A DNA stretch of 64,000 nucleotides from Promerops cafer. Lineage: Eukaryota; Chordata; Aves; Passeriformes; Nectariniidae. A model generated the notes under the pieces. The model was not told where the DNA came from, searched no databases, and saw only the letters and a program-made list of their open reading frames with translations. The DNA lies in the NCBI GenBank assembly GCA_013398275.1, contig VZSE01002180.1, forward strand, positions 63,915-127,914. Direction: 5' to 3'. Positions 13,201-28,200 of the stretch are shown in pieces (within the stretch, counting starts at the first letter, position 1; each line of letters begins with the position of its first letter). Made by a program: the position numbers and the translations under genes.

Positions 13201-16200
13201 CTAGATCTCAGCATTCACAGTTCTCAGACTCTTTGAGAGCCCTCTTGTCCTTTAGACACCAAGAGGCTTTTAGGGCTTAAAGGACTTGAATTTGCATTGC
13301 TTTGTCTTGCCATGCCAAGGATTCCTTAGTGAATGAAGAAAAGACATGAACTCGCTCCCTCTCTCCCTGGGGCACATTTCTCTGTCTGTGGATCACAAAG
13401 GGATGGACTAGACTAGAGAGCAGTGAAAACATCCGAATGGAAACTTTTTTGTACAAATTGGGTTTGTGTTCTTTCAGAGCCCTCCTTTTAGGAAAGCTAC
13501 CGTTCCTAAATTTGGTTAATGAGATGTGTGTCATCATAAATTGATATAGTAATTATGAGAGATTAATCCTGTTCACATTGGGAAGCTGTGTGAGCTTTTT
13601 GATCTCAAGAGCTGTCTAAAAATGTGTTTATTCATGTATAATGCATCTGACAAGTGCTACAGTTGAGGAGAAGAGAATAATGAGACTGTATGAAAGACTT
13701 AAGTTTTTTTCTACCTTCAGTTTTACAGGGAGTGAGTTAGTTTGAAGCACTAATGGAGAGGTTAAATGTCCTGAATCCATAGCCTGGAACAAGCCCACAC
13801 AGTCCTGGCAGTCATCGTAACCAGCAACAGGGTCGGGAGGACATGAAAATGGAAGTACAATTCAGACTAGAATGATTAGAAAAGCGAGCTTAAGGGAAGA
13901 GGGAAATAGAAGATTTGCATCCACACAGTACTGTACATTTCAGCAGACTGTATCTAATTGGTAATTGAGGGACACACCATTGCGCCTCTACAAGAGGCCA
14001 GTGCCTCCAAAGTTACCAGAACGTTCCTGCGCCACTCTAACAAACAATTTTGTTTGTGCTTTGTCTGAGCAAGGACTAACACCTGTACCAGTTCTGTTTA
14101 GCTAATAAGTGCACTAGGTTTCAAGTGTGGAAAATCTCAGTGCTACCAATTGACAAGAACTCCAGTGCGTGCTTATGATACAGAAAACATGTCCAAGAAA
14201 TGTGCTCTTATTTTTGTAGGCTACTGTATGTGTCACAAGTGCTCTGACAGGTTCTTTCATCATCGCAGTATTATTCATTTGATGCATATGTAGTGTAGCA
14301 CCATTAAGTTTTAGGGGAAAGGGCCAGTAATTTTAGAATGATTCTGTGACATAAAGAATATAGCACAGCATTTTTACCTCTGGCAAAAGAACACAATTTG
14401 GGTTTTGGGACTTCAATGCATTGTCACAATTGGAAGATTACGTTACAAAGATCTCAAGAAAGAAGAAAACCACACAGGCATTACCATTGTGTAGGGGTGA
14501 GGCAGGAGAGTCACTGAACAGCATCACTGTGGCATTTACTCTGTGCTAGTAGGACACTAAAAATATTGTCTCTGCAAAAGGGGACAGAATGTCCTTTAAG
14601 TGCGTGTGCTCGTGGGCGATTTGATGTAGCTTCCCTGACAAGTGAAATTAGAGGATTTGGCTGTTGGAAGAAATTAAAGGATGTTTCTTGATTCAGAAAA
14701 GAGAATTTTCTCCAAATCACTTGCCAGCTCATTAATAGGAGCTTGATGTGATTTTCTGCAAATGTGCCCTTAACCTCTGCACTTGTAGGTGCATCATTTA
14801 AAAGGAATTTATTCCTGCTCATTATTATGGGCTGGCAAAAGCATGTAACAAGGAAATTAAAGCATCAGTTGGCTCCATACTGGGGAAGAAAACCTAACAA
14901 CTTTCTTTAGGGATCCTTTCACCCCAAACTACTTCCTTCAAACTGTGTAAAAGCCGGTAGCTTTGGCTGGCCTTCCACAGTGAGGATTTTGATGCAGGAA
15001 TCCTTCTGCTTGACTCTCTACACATGAAAGAATCACTTGAACTTCAGGCCAGGCCCACTGTGTGCACCTGACCTACCAAGCCCTGACAGACCCAAGCTAG
15101 GGATGAATTAGTAGTACAAGTACTTCACATGGTGAGGGACAGAAGCTGCGCCTCAAAGCCACACCTGCGTGGTTTCAAACTGGGACCATGAATAACCTCT
15201 GGAGATCAAGAAAAAAAAACAGTGAGGCTTCCTACATAGACATGGAAGTGCAGAGGCCCAAAGAGGGAGATGTTCATAGTGAACTTTACCTGCAGAGTTT
15301 TGGGGAGAGAATTGGCAGCACCATGTTACCTGATTCAGGTGTTATTTCAAGGATCACAATTTGACAAACTCATAATTTACGGGCTTAACGATGCTCCAGA
15401 GGGAATGGAAAATCTGAATTTAAGAGTAAAATCTTTAAAGAAAGGAAATAAAAGAGAGGTGGTTTTAAAAATTTTGTGACTCAGACTGTTAAACACCACA
15501 AGGAGCAACTTAAAATGCAAGAGGCTAATCCAACCTAATACATGGCTGTAATTTTCCATCCCCGTACCTGAAAATTTAAAATCTGCATGAAAATTATTGT
15601 ACCAGTGGGTTTCTCCCTCATCTTCCACAGCCTTGGAAGAAATAGACAGTATTTATGAAAGTAGAGTAGGTGGGTGCAGAATTATATTCAAAGCACTACA
15701 GTATTCAGCTGTGAAATGACTGTGAGTCAAAAGTTTCAGGGCATTTAAGAACTGTAGAATACTGAGGACATTTTTGTTACCTCACAAGTTTCTCATTTTC
15801 CTAATTTTTAAAAGTTTAGCCTGAAGGGGTTAACATCAACTTTGCAAAAACTACCAAGGTCATATATTGGGAACAGCAGCTATGACAACAGAAAAGCATT
15901 AATCAGCAGATGCTGCAGAAGAAAAACAGTGCAGGTCTGGAAATGAAAGGAAGTTCTGCAGTGCAGCAGTGCCTCAGAGATGCTACAAGCAGCATTTCTG
16001 CTGGAAGTGTGACTGGTGACATCAGCACAAAAAGGTGCAGCTGAGATGCAAACCTGAACGTCAGGCAGAGAGCATCACCAGAGAACAAGAACCTTCTAGT
16101 CACAAACGTACTGTGACATTTTATTCTTTCAGCTCTTCAGAGGCTGGCAGTGCTTTAAATGGGAGGCCAAGCTGCTTTAAGTAGTGTATTTACAGCATAC

Positions 16201-19200
16201 TGCAAAGCATAACATGAGTGATAATTGTAAAGAGGATCATTAACACTCAGCCTACTAGAAGCGGCAACTATTCAGGACCTTGAGCTGAAGTGGAAGAGAA
16301 AACACTGATCTGATAAGGTTTTGTTAAGGCTGAGAACTCTCCCATGTTGTCTCAGCTGAAGCCTCGATCGTCAGTACTGAGGTTTTAAGGAAGAGAGTAG
16401 CTAATGCTATCTATGGAATTTGCTCAGTTCTCATTTAATTCAAAATACCTTAAGACTTTAGGGACTAAATTACCACTATCTGGCAGTACAGCTGTGATAT
16501 TTGCATGGCACATCACAACAAAACCCACAGTGTGAATGGTTCAAATGTGTCCAGATTTGAGAGAGAGGGCGTGGACAGAAAAGAGTGGAACTCATTTCCT
16601 GCAGTGATGCTTTATCACTACATGAACCCTGGAACGGGGTTGAATAACAGCAGAATGTGCACAGGCTGTACTGCAGAAGAGGTTTAACTCTTTGAAAACA
16701 AAACAAAGGAGCACTATTAAATTATCTGCCTGTGGTAGGGAAAGGGAAGCAGTTACAGATAACCTTCTGCCATATTTTAGATTTAACAGCAGTAAAAAAA
16801 CCACAACAAAACTACCCTCATGACTCAGGATAAAACAGGAAAGTGTGTACGTTTTTACATATTACTACTACAATCAATTATATTTTATAGGAGAACCAGT
16901 TTTGTTTATATGCAAAATAGAAAAATTTAAAAAATGCCCCCAGTCAGTCTGGTACCAGGTTGCCCAAAAGAGGAGCCTTAGACCAGTACCAGATCTGAGA
17001 TATGGGAGGCTGGTTGCAGCAAAAACTGCAGCAAGGATCAGCAACTTCGCCTTTTGAGTGGTTCACAAAGTGAATGACGCCACTTCACAAACACAAAAAT
17101 GTGGGATTTGGAAGTATTATTTATATTGCCTAAGCAGATGTAACCTTGTAGCATAGCACAGAAAAGCATAGCCAGATGGTATGGCCGGTTTGGGACTATA
17201 TTACATTTTCTAGGATTTCAAATGCTGGAGTGAGACAAGGATTCAAAACTTGGAACTGTTCAAGCAGCCCTGCTTAGTATTCTAAGCATGCACCACTTAA
17301 ATAATTCAAATTGGACTGCGCAATGCAGCGCCTTCTAAGCTGGGAAGTCAGCTGAGTGTTGTGCTCACTAGATTAGATAATTTGAGCATGGGAAGGGCAT
17401 TGTACAGTGCAGTGATTTTCTTCCCCCCCCAAGGCACACTGGAAAGCTGCTACAAATTGAGCTGTAACCATTGCAGGTACAGAGTGCTAACAAGGCTCAC
17501 TCTATTTATTCACTTTTTAAAGAAAGTGTGTTATGTGGGTATCACAAAGCTTTCTAGAAAATTTTCAGTAGTAGCTGAGGTAGCCTAACAGCAGGGCTGG
17601 TCCTGACTCAGCAAGGCAGTGCACATTCAGTGACCTTTACGAACAAGCTTAAATCTTGTGACTTCAAGAAGACTTAGCAATTCACTTGAAGTCCAGCCTG
17701 TGATTATATATTTTAACAAAGAACTGGGTCTTGGCACATAATCAAGTTTTTTTTAAACTCATGTCCCAGCATGGACACTGTTTAGCACTCCATGCTCTCT
17801 TGATTCAAGAAGTCACTTTTGTAGATGGAAGCAATTTGGCAAAAGTTAATTCAGATCCACAGTATTATGACATTATTTAGAGGAAAACTTATTTCAGGAT
17901 AAAAGAATTACTTGTTCACTGAAGCTTATTTTTCAATAGGGAAAAGAGGTATAATAAAGTAATGAAATCTGTGCAAAACCTCAACATCAGTTTTCACTTG
18001 CCATCACAATCCCACAGTAACTGGCATAAGCTAGAACATCCTTTATGTTCCATTCCCACTGCATCCAATGGCAAACTTCTCACCAGCTCCAACCACAAAA
18101 CACATAAACTGGCAAGCATATATAAGTGTAACCACACTTTCTTTTAACATTACCATTGGGGTGCTCTGTTAAATAAGTACAAATCTCCAATGATTGATGT
18201 GAACTGAGGTTGAACACCTTTTATACAAACACCTTTCTACTGAATTGCCAAAGAAATTTGCTTTCAGCATTTATTGTTATTTCTGCTTCCCACATACCTC
18301 AGATCTAGCAAAATGCACTTGAAAATGGTTCAAAGGAGTTTTTATGAACTGCCCATGCTAATTGTAGCAGCTCTCACAGGCCTGCAGCAAAAAACGGTTC
18401 TTCTCCTTTCAAATCTTCCACTGTAAATTGAAGATGCTTTTTGAAGGTTTAACAGCCTTAGAAATGCCTGGAGACTGACATTTGAGAACAGTGATCACAC
18501 AAGGGAAGGGAGCACACCTAGTGTATGGCTCAAAAGCAGAGATATGTGCACAGTGCTTCCTGAATAGAAAAATGCAGTTACCTTCAGCTTTTAATGCTGA
18601 CTTTGCATGTCCTATGGCTTCCCATGGAGATGGAATATCTAGGAACACGGCATCTGCAATGTTTGAGACACCAAAGCCATTTTTGCAGACATCCTGGTTG
18701 GTCACAGTGACCAGGTGCTCCACCCCGTGCTCCCGAAACTCCTCCCGCGCCTTCTGGGCCCTTTGTTGGTGGAACTCCACTGTGTACAGGTGCCCGGTGG
18801 GAGCCACTGTCCGGATGAGAGCATGGGAGAGGGACCCACTGCCTGTACCTAGAAAAGACAAACAACTCATGAAATTGAGTTTGTCAGTGCCAAACACCAG
18901 AACTAAAGTCTTCTGCATTAGTCTTCCTGCTTGGAACACTTGTTCAAAATGCAAATGAATCACAAACCACTGTTTCAGCTCCTGAAAGAGAACAGTCCTT
19001 CCTTCACAAGGAGGGAGGGACTAGGTGACCTAGGAAACAGTCTTCCGGGTCCTCAAAGCACTTATTAAAAAAAACTGGCAAACCCAGGACCTGTCCTATC
19101 TCCCTGGAGTAGGAAACTAATGCCAAGGGTCAGCTATAGCTCTAACAACTGCCACTAGAGAACACGAGGAAATAAATGCAACAGGAAAAATTCAGGGAAA

Positions 19201-22200
19201 TTAACTGGAGAGGTTTTTTTCAAAGTGTCAGACTCTTCTAGGGTGAAGAGAGATTAAGGCAAATTTTAACGGATTTTCAAAACCTTATACTTTACTAAAC
19301 AAAGAAAAGATATTGGCATGGGTCCATGCTTGAAAATCCTATTAATATCCATGCAAACAAATGGCCATCAGGATACAGTTTGCTTTGCACAGATCTCTTA
19401 AGAGACATCCTCAACTCCCATTGGAATTACCCAAAACTAAGGCCTCTTGGCTCCTTGCAGCCACACTGATCAAACACCTGTTTTCACAGGTCACTTACAA
19501 ACATACATGCCTACACAAGCTTAACTTAGGCTAACAAAATCTATCACTAAATTGTACATAACTACTATTACCAAATACAAACAGGGATCGACAAGACAAA
19601 GATTTTTTTCTTTGTTTTAGTTTGATAATTTAGGAAACTTACTTTAAATGATCCATTGGCATATTAAATAGATGAATGACTAATAACAATGATTTTCACT
19701 TAAGAAAACACCCATGTACCAATTCCCATTGCAAATTAGTTACTCAAGTGGCATTTAACGGAGTAATCCCCCAAATTCAAAACCCCACAGCAACCCCAAA
19801 TTCTCTGTGTTTATTGATTCATAATTCTGTGCTTAGAATACATTTCTCCTGTAGAAATAAAATCTATTTCTAGCTATTTTCAATGACTGTTCAGCCTGAG
19901 GCAAGTTCTTTCAGCTAACATCAATCTTAAAAAACGTATAAAGGACAGAATCTGAAGAACAGAAGCTCAGAAACAAGTAGAAAGGAAATTAATTAGGGGG
20001 CACAGGGGCTGGTACAGCCGCTTAATTGGTGCAGTACTTTCCATAATCATACAGGAAGTCTGAGTTCACTGGCTGATCCCAGGTTCTTGCCCTCTAGTCA
20101 CATAAGGGGAGGAACACTGCTGTGGCACTGTATTTAATCCGACAGCTCTGAAAGGGGGGACATTCAGACTGTAAACAGAGCTCAGGGCCCACGTTTGCCA
20201 CCGGATCAAGCGGCTGCACCGCGGAATCAGCACTGCTCCTCTGCTTCCCTCTGAGAGGGCTCCGACCCCAGCGGGCAGACTGGCACCCCCCGCAGCTTCA
20301 GCAGGGCAGATTAGAGAGGGAGAGAGGATCTACAGATTTTACCACTGGCTTCAGAGAGGTCCAAGAGAAGAGAGAAACTTTTACACACATGCATTTAACC
20401 AAGTGAAAATGCAGGCATTCAAGGTAGTATTAAAGTAAAACAAAGAAAAAGCAAAACACACCTACATGTGCATACATCAAAAACCACCCTGTCACAGCAC
20501 TTGAAGGATCTAAATGTCAAAGTGAACTTTTCCCTGGTCAAAGGAGTAATGGTAACACAGCAACCATGTGGTTGTGAAAACTCAATAATGTATGTGCATA
20601 ACAAAGAAAGAGTATCCCATTGATATGTTTTTAATGACAAAAATGACAGAGAACTATTCCTCACAGGATGCTAAAGACTGAAATTCTACCTTTACATTTC
20701 CTGCCAAAAGGGAGGATTACGCAACTGAGAACTATTGTAAAATGTAAATGTAATGTTTACATTATTTAATTAATGTAAAATGAGGGAATTTAATTCTTTT
20801 ACCTCTCAAATGTGTAGTACTGCACACTTTCTGCATCTCTCTCTGCTAATCTAAAGGAGTGAACAGGCCTGGGCTGTAAGCAGAAGAGGGCAGCAGCTTG
20901 TGCATGTATCCAGTTTCCTTGTTCATATTCTTTTACATTTTTAATCACTTTCCTTTTAAATCTGCTCTTAAAAACACCATCGAAAATACCATTTGTCTCC
21001 TCCATAGGAAAACCCATTAAGATTTTTTGGCTTCTTTTCTAAAACTCTTCTTTTATTCACAAACACTCCAAGCCAAACCCTGACCTAAAACCAAGATGTT
21101 GGAAGTCACCACTTGCAGGCATATTACAGAGCTTTTGTTAAACAAGGTTGCCAGGAATTATTTATTGTTGACTGGCTACCACAAACATGAGAACAATACA
21201 TATGTATCACATTTTAACATATCAAATTCTATCACATTAATATTATTAATGGGAGTATTTCTGAAGATGCTGCCTGCCTTCTCTGTGACAACACTCTAAA
21301 AACTGCAGGAAACAAGAAACAAGATGGTTATGAATCACCCACTATTGTAAAATCTCTCCTTGAAAATATATTCTGAACCCAGACATGTGACATGATGATG
21401 ACCCTTAACTCTCATGTGCCCAATAGATCAGCACATTTGATGTGATCCATTAATATGAGATTCTGGCATGAGTCCATACCTGCCACAAGCCCTAAAGCCC
21501 AATCAGCACCGTCTACACAAGGCAGGGGTTCAACCCTACGTTTTTGTGATGTTGTAGAAGGGAAATTAATGTTTATATTCACCTTCTTCCCTGCAAATCT
21601 GCAACATTCAACATTTCTGCCCTCCTGCAACTGTCTCAGTTTCTCTTTGTTCTTATTTCAAAATCGCTACTGATAAAAAGCAAAACATGACTCAAAGAGT
21701 CTTAGGCACCAGTTTGGAGTAAGTTCTAGTTAGGTACAGGTTTCCTTGGCAAATGAAAGGTATCCTTAGCATGATACAGAATCAATCAGGACAGCAGCAA
21801 AACCTGAGGAGTACTACTGCAGACATACTAGAATGCTACCAAACCAGAAATAGCACACCTGAATTACCTGTATACAAATGAACCAAAACAATGGATACTC
21901 AAAAATTGCTGTTTTGTATCAGAAGAGGCAAGATCAGAACTGGAAGAACTTCAGTGGATTTTCTTTCTCCTAAAGGTGCAGTGAAATGTTTGTGTTCCTG
22001 ATATGACCTAGAAAGCAGAAGGTAAGGCAACTAGAACAACTAACTTATTTTTACGCCAGGATGCTCCCTTTCCGACAGCCTGCACAATAAGTAGCCTTAG
22101 AAACTGTTTGCTCTCTACCACAGGACAATGCCTACTTAACCACCATTTTTTAATCATGAATGGACTCTACAGAACAGAGGTAAAACAACAACAATTCAAA

Positions 22201-25200
22201 CTGTACTGAAGACAACCGTAACAGCACAGCTGCTACTTTAGAGCTCACTTAGGTGAGCACTTACGTCATTGCTAATTTTCACTTGGAAAATGTGATGCTC
22301 TTTTACATTGACTGTTCTGTGATCTCAAACATCTTACTCAAAAAGCAGACATCTGCATTGCAGGCATTTAATGAGACACCGCAGGGGCCCCAATATGCCA
22401 CACTCAAAGCTCAACATCTGAGGAGGCAGCACTGTGCAGGGGATCAGCACAGTATAAACTAGGGATGGACTCCAGTCCAAAGGCAGGAATTAAGCTCCTC
22501 TGTTACACCCACGATTTAGGTGGCTAATGGCCCTGCACACTGATGCAGTATCCTTGCCTTCTTCTTGGGCTCAAGCACATGACATTCTCCTTTTCTGATA
22601 CATATAAGCTCTAGGGGAGTGTTTTTGCCCCTCTCCCAAAACAAGCAGAACACTGCAGTTTTAGGATTTCCGTCCTAACGAGTGGACATCTATATAAAGC
22701 ACTCTAGCTCAGCACCTATTGGTATCTCCTTCTGATTTGCAGACAAGCAAGTATTGATCAGATGAACTTCTCGACTGCCCTGACCTCCAACAGATCTGTT
22801 CTTCTCACTCTCTCCTTATTCAAGTGACAGGTTTTCCACAGAGAAGCCTCCATGCACCTCAGCCATCCTAAAACAATGTTCATGTTAAAATAATTTCTCA
22901 CCTTCTCAAAAGTTGCAGTGGACAATATCTGAGCTGTTCAAAAATAAAGCATGTTATTTCAGCACAGAATACTGCCAAGACTGTGTGTCACCATGGCATC
23001 GAGCACAGCTCTTAACTGATATAGAATACAAAGTACGTTTTACACTGTTTTCTGTTCAGTCTGGTTTCCTTATTGCAAAGGATATTTGTCTAATCTCCTG
23101 GAATCCTACCCATGCCATAAATATAAGTGACCTGATTCTGTGTTCCACTACATTTTCCCTTTGCAGGCTATTGCTTGGCTTGTCTTCCCTAGAAGTTTTT
23201 CATCATGGTGCTTCTTTTTTAAAAAGGAGCTAAAAATTGTCATTTAGGATCTATAGATGTTTACAGCTGTGTGTAAGCAAAAGCATTTTGGAAAAAAGCT
23301 GAATAAGCTCTTAAGTGCATAAAAAGGTTGATATTGCTTGGAAACAGGAAAAAAGAAAAGTATGCAAAGTGTTATTTAATACTGGGTCTCTAAAATATCT
23401 AGTAACATTTTAGTAGAACTTAAGCTTCTGATGCACAATTTGGCTACCTAAGATATTCTGAAATGAGTAAATACAACAAAACAATGACAGTGTTGCTCTA
23501 TTTGTCTCCTAGCTACGCCACTTAGCCCTAGCAAATAGTAAGATAGGTCAAGAATCAGCCATGAGAACGGAAGGAGCCTCAAAACCAAGGGAAAATTAAT
23601 CTTGAGACAGAGCTAACAACTCCACAGCTAAAATCTGTCAAGAAACACTGAACAGACAAAGACTGCTCACTGTACATGACGAGTTTGTGTAATGACTTAT
23701 AATGAATACATGAAAAGATATTAAGCATTTGATGGAAATTAACCCACGTATCTTACTGGGAAGATAGTCAAGGGCCCAAATCATGGTAGCAAAGGTAAGA
23801 CACAGGAAGAGCAGGGACAGAGAGAAGGAAGAGAGGGAGAGAGGGAGAGAGAGAATTTCAAGGAGTTTAACTGATGGCTGAAAGAGAAAACACCTAATCA
23901 AAAAGTTCACTTTGCAGTCAAGAAGTTCCCTTTACAGAAAATTAGTTTGTCTGCCTATCTGTCATGGACACCATGCTGAAGCAGGCATTTTAATTTTAGG
24001 CAACAGGCTGGAGGTCAGAGAGGGCCACTGCTCACTAACCGGACTGAGGAGCTGAGGGAAGGATAGTAGGGAGGTTTTCAAAGCTGGCACTGCCTACTAA
24101 AGAATATGAAGAATTAATTTTTCTTTAGAGATTCAAGTGAAGAAATTAATTTTCCTAATAGATTCAAAAGTCTGGATTTTTTAGGAAGAAATCTACTACA
24201 GAATGGACATCATATGGTTAACAATATGGTTAGGTTCAGAGCTGCATGAGAAGTGTGCTTGGTAGTCAGGTGAAATTACAAGATCAAAGTGAGTCCAGAA
24301 AGTCTGGTAACAAACCCTTTAGGGTATGAACAGTATTCCTCATCAGCTACATGACAGCCACAAGTCTGAATACATTACAGGGATGCCTCATGTGGTCAGA
24401 GGTTTGGTTCATAGAATCATTATGGACTCACAGAATGGTTTGGGTTGGAAGACGTTTAAAGATTCTTTAGTTCTAACCCACCTTCTGGGGCAGGGACACC
24501 TTTCCACTAGACCAGTTTGCTCAAAGCCCCATCCAGTCTGGGCTTCAACACCTCCAGGGATGGAGCTTCTCTGGGCAATCTGTGCCAGGGCTTCAGCACC
24601 TTCACAGTAACGGGTTTCCTCCTAATACCTCTTTCAGTTTAAACCCATTACCCCCTGTCCTATCACTCAATGCCCTTGTAAAATACCCTCTCCCCAGCTC
24701 TCTTGCAGCCCCTTTAGGAACTGGAAGGTGCTATAAGATCTCCTGGCGCCTCCTCTTCTCCAGGCTAAACAAGTCCAGCTGTCTCAGCCTGTCTCCACAG
24801 GAGACAGGTGCTCCAGCCCCCAGAAGGTGGAGCACAGAAGGTGCTCCAGCCCCCTGCTCATCTTCATGGCCTCCTCTGGACTTGCTCCAATAGGTCCACA
24901 TCTTTCTTACTGCCCCTCTGTTGGAGGCCCCAGCACCAGTTCAGTGCTTTGGTGTGGCAAGAGAATGTTGTAGTTTATGCCATTTGTACTGATGAGGCCT
25001 TTCTAATTCTTCAAGAGGTGCTATACAAGGATCAGGTTTTCTAATTCTTCTCTCACTCTAACCTGAACAGCTGCTAAGAGGTAGATAAGGGAGACATTAT
25101 AAAACACAGACATAATTAGTTTGGGCACATTCCAGAATCAAATTAATACTTCCAAACTTTGATCTGTACTTTACACTAAAAACAGAGCTGCAAACAATTT

Positions 25201-28200
25201 AGATGTACTTACGACACAAAAATAATGAAGACATAAGCAGCATTTGTCAAAAAGTCTATAAGCACTTCAGAAGAGTCATAAACATACAGCTGACTTGCTG
25301 GGACTCCACAATAAACTTAATCATTTATTAAGTATCCATTAATCATGAAGTCCTCATTAATTTTTTATGAGTGTACTCTTTAACAAAATCTATACCCAGG
25401 CTGTGAGTTTGAAAATTTCGTAATTGTTTTTGAGAAGCTCTAGTGTAAGGCTGGGTGGCAGCTCCTGTTACTCCTTCTCTGAGAACCATGAGAAGCCAGA
25501 ACACTGCTCTCAGCCTTCAGAAATCCAGTTCCTCAGCTCAGAAACCCATTGCTGTGTAGCAATTAATAGGGTTTAGCAATTTTTAATTTGGGATTTAGCT
25601 GAAGGGAAACAAAAAATCCAATTAACAGTTTTGCTCACGTGAGTCTGATTTTGTGAATGCTGAAGGATCACTGGGATGGTGGGTAAAGTACTTTTGACTA
25701 AATTACGTTTTGTCTAAATACTATGCTCCATCGAAGCCAAAATATTTCTGAGATTTATCAGATTAAATAAGGTTTCACATGCCGTACTATTAAAACAGGC
25801 ACTCTTTTACATCTCACCATGGAGAGAGGACAGTAAAAAAGCCTTGATGTGTGGGGACTGGAAAGAAGAGGATTTTGCTTGGAAAAAATATTGGAAAGGT
25901 TTCATACTGGTTCCAGAATAGTATTAAAAATAAATGTAAACCCCTCAAAATCAGTTGTCAAATGGAATTATTATCCTACAGGGAGCCTAGCCTAGGAAGT
26001 TGACATCAAGATTAGATTTGGAGAGTGGAGTGAGACAAAAGAGAAGGATTCAGCCTTTTCTTTTATCTAGGCATTGCTGCACATGCAATAAACACAAATG
26101 GGATTATTAGAGTTACCTGACAAGAACGAAACTTTCATACTACTGGGACACTCACGGTAGGTATTTAAGCAACTATTTTGAGTATCCTAATTGTGGAAAG
26201 ATAGGGCTGTTAAAAACTGTATACAAGTGCAGAATTTCTCAGAGCAGGGACCAATATTTTAAAAAGAACTTAGCTCTAGTAACAGTGCTAACAGTTTTAA
26301 AACGCAACATACCTTTATAAATTAGAAATTAGCAGAAGAGAAAAAGGATCATATTCCTACACCTCTGTCATGAAACATCAGGTAGATGCAGAGTCTCCTT
26401 ATAGCCTCCTCAACAGAGTATGCCTGGGTCATTTTAATTATGCATGTGCTGCTGACAAGCTTGCTCTTTATGTGTTTATCAAAAATGATTAAACATAGTA
26501 AAAACTGTATTAATATGTTTGTATCTTTTAGGACAAATCATGACTAATCAATTTAAACTACATAATTAAAGTGACATAAAATTAATCCTTCTGGTTATTC
26601 TACTCCATTTTTATAATCACATGCAAACAATAATTTATATTCACAGCATCTCAACACGACATGGCAAGGGTATTTCCTCTTACTTTTTCAATCATTTCTT
26701 CTCACAGTTGTGGAGACTAATTCAAAATTCTGCTAGCTTACAATGGCTAAATACAGGACATACTCCTACAGCTGAGTTAGTAAGACAAGAGGAAAAGAGC
26801 CCAGCTTTTTTTACAGTCTGCTTTGCCAGTCCATACAGCAACTGTGTATGTAAGTTCAAATAATAAAAAAGACAGACCTCTAATTAATGCTAATTAATGC
26901 TTAAAATACACCTAAACTCAGCACCAGCAGGAAGCAGACTCAAGTTTTACTATACCAAATTTCCTGTCTTGTTTCTACCCATCACTATTGGGCTGGTTCT
27001 GTCTAGCCCACACAAGGTTAATCTAATGCTAATGATTTTGGATCACCAAATACCATCGAATTTAGGATGGCATCAAAGCAGGCTACATCACCACACTGGA
27101 GGCTCCAGATGTCAATATCTGTCAAGTTTTCAATTCAAAGTAAATCTGCAGTAAGGTTTGTTGCTTCAAGGTTAGCCAGATGGAATGTTGCACTATTCTT
27201 TCTTCTTTCCCTTCTTTTTAACAATGAACCTTGTAAGCAATACAAGCGTAACTACAGCAGTAAAACTGTTCACTTTGCCTGGAAAGCTGAAGTTGCAATA
27301 CATTGGCAGTACAAGCATTAAAATGAACCTGGGGACAGTTTCCCCTTAGCAAAAGGATTGATTTGTGGCTATGACTTTTGACTCACAACATTTTTGGAAA
27401 TCATCAAGTGTTTCCATTTCTTAGCTGTTTAGGTAAGCAAGAGATTAAAGATTTTCATCCTCTCTAGGCACCTCTGACATTATTGAAAATATTTTATGTA
27501 CAGCTCTGTACATTTGACTACTCCGAGTGAGACAAGACATGGAGCAATTCAAATCTCTGTCCCCCACCCACCAAATAATTTGTTGTTTATTTTTCCCATC
27601 CTGTCTAAACACAGCAGGGAGGGGAAGAGCTGATGAATACAGAAACTTCCCATGACAAAACTAAAAACGTCTGATCGTCCTACAAACCAAACTGCAAACT
27701 CACAGGACCCAACTATTTTCACAGTATCAGAGGCTTCTGCAGAGGGCTTTGCCTGCTTCAAGTGCTGCTGTACAGCAACCTGCTAAATGCACTGCCTGGT
27801 TCTTAATGGGTGAAACTGGGTGCAGAAATAAGTGGTTTCAGTTGTCTTGGAAAGTGGTCATTATGCCTGAAAAGCTGCCCAAAATTATGCTTGAGTGGGA
27901 ACAGGAAATGGTAAATGTAAGAAGGTACAGTGCATCACAGTCTTATCATGCTGATCCTTTGCCATATCTATGCTTGAGAGGGAGGTGTATGAAACTGCTT
28001 CAAAAAATGCTCAAACAGACAGAAAAAACAAGGACAAACGACCTCAGTTGCTACTTCTCCAAACTACAGAGATTCACTCAAATCAAGCAAGCCTCATACT
28101 GCCTGTAGTGATAAACTCTATGTAACCAAGAAAACATTTATGTCAATTTTCACTCCTTACTTCCAAATTAAGCAAAATCATGAAAGCTGTAATAAGTTAA

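Noticed and set aside
18409..18581. Extension of the TRMT61A middle exon past its donor
   Set aside because: The consensus GTAACT donor and homology show that the frame leaves the exon at 18582; the rest is intron.
18482..18958. 158-codon + strand open frame
   Set aside because: Antisense shadow of the TRMT61A middle exon.
20738..20785. AT-rich inverted repeat (AATGTAAA/TTTACATT)
   Set aside because: Short and purely AT; expected often by chance in this composition.
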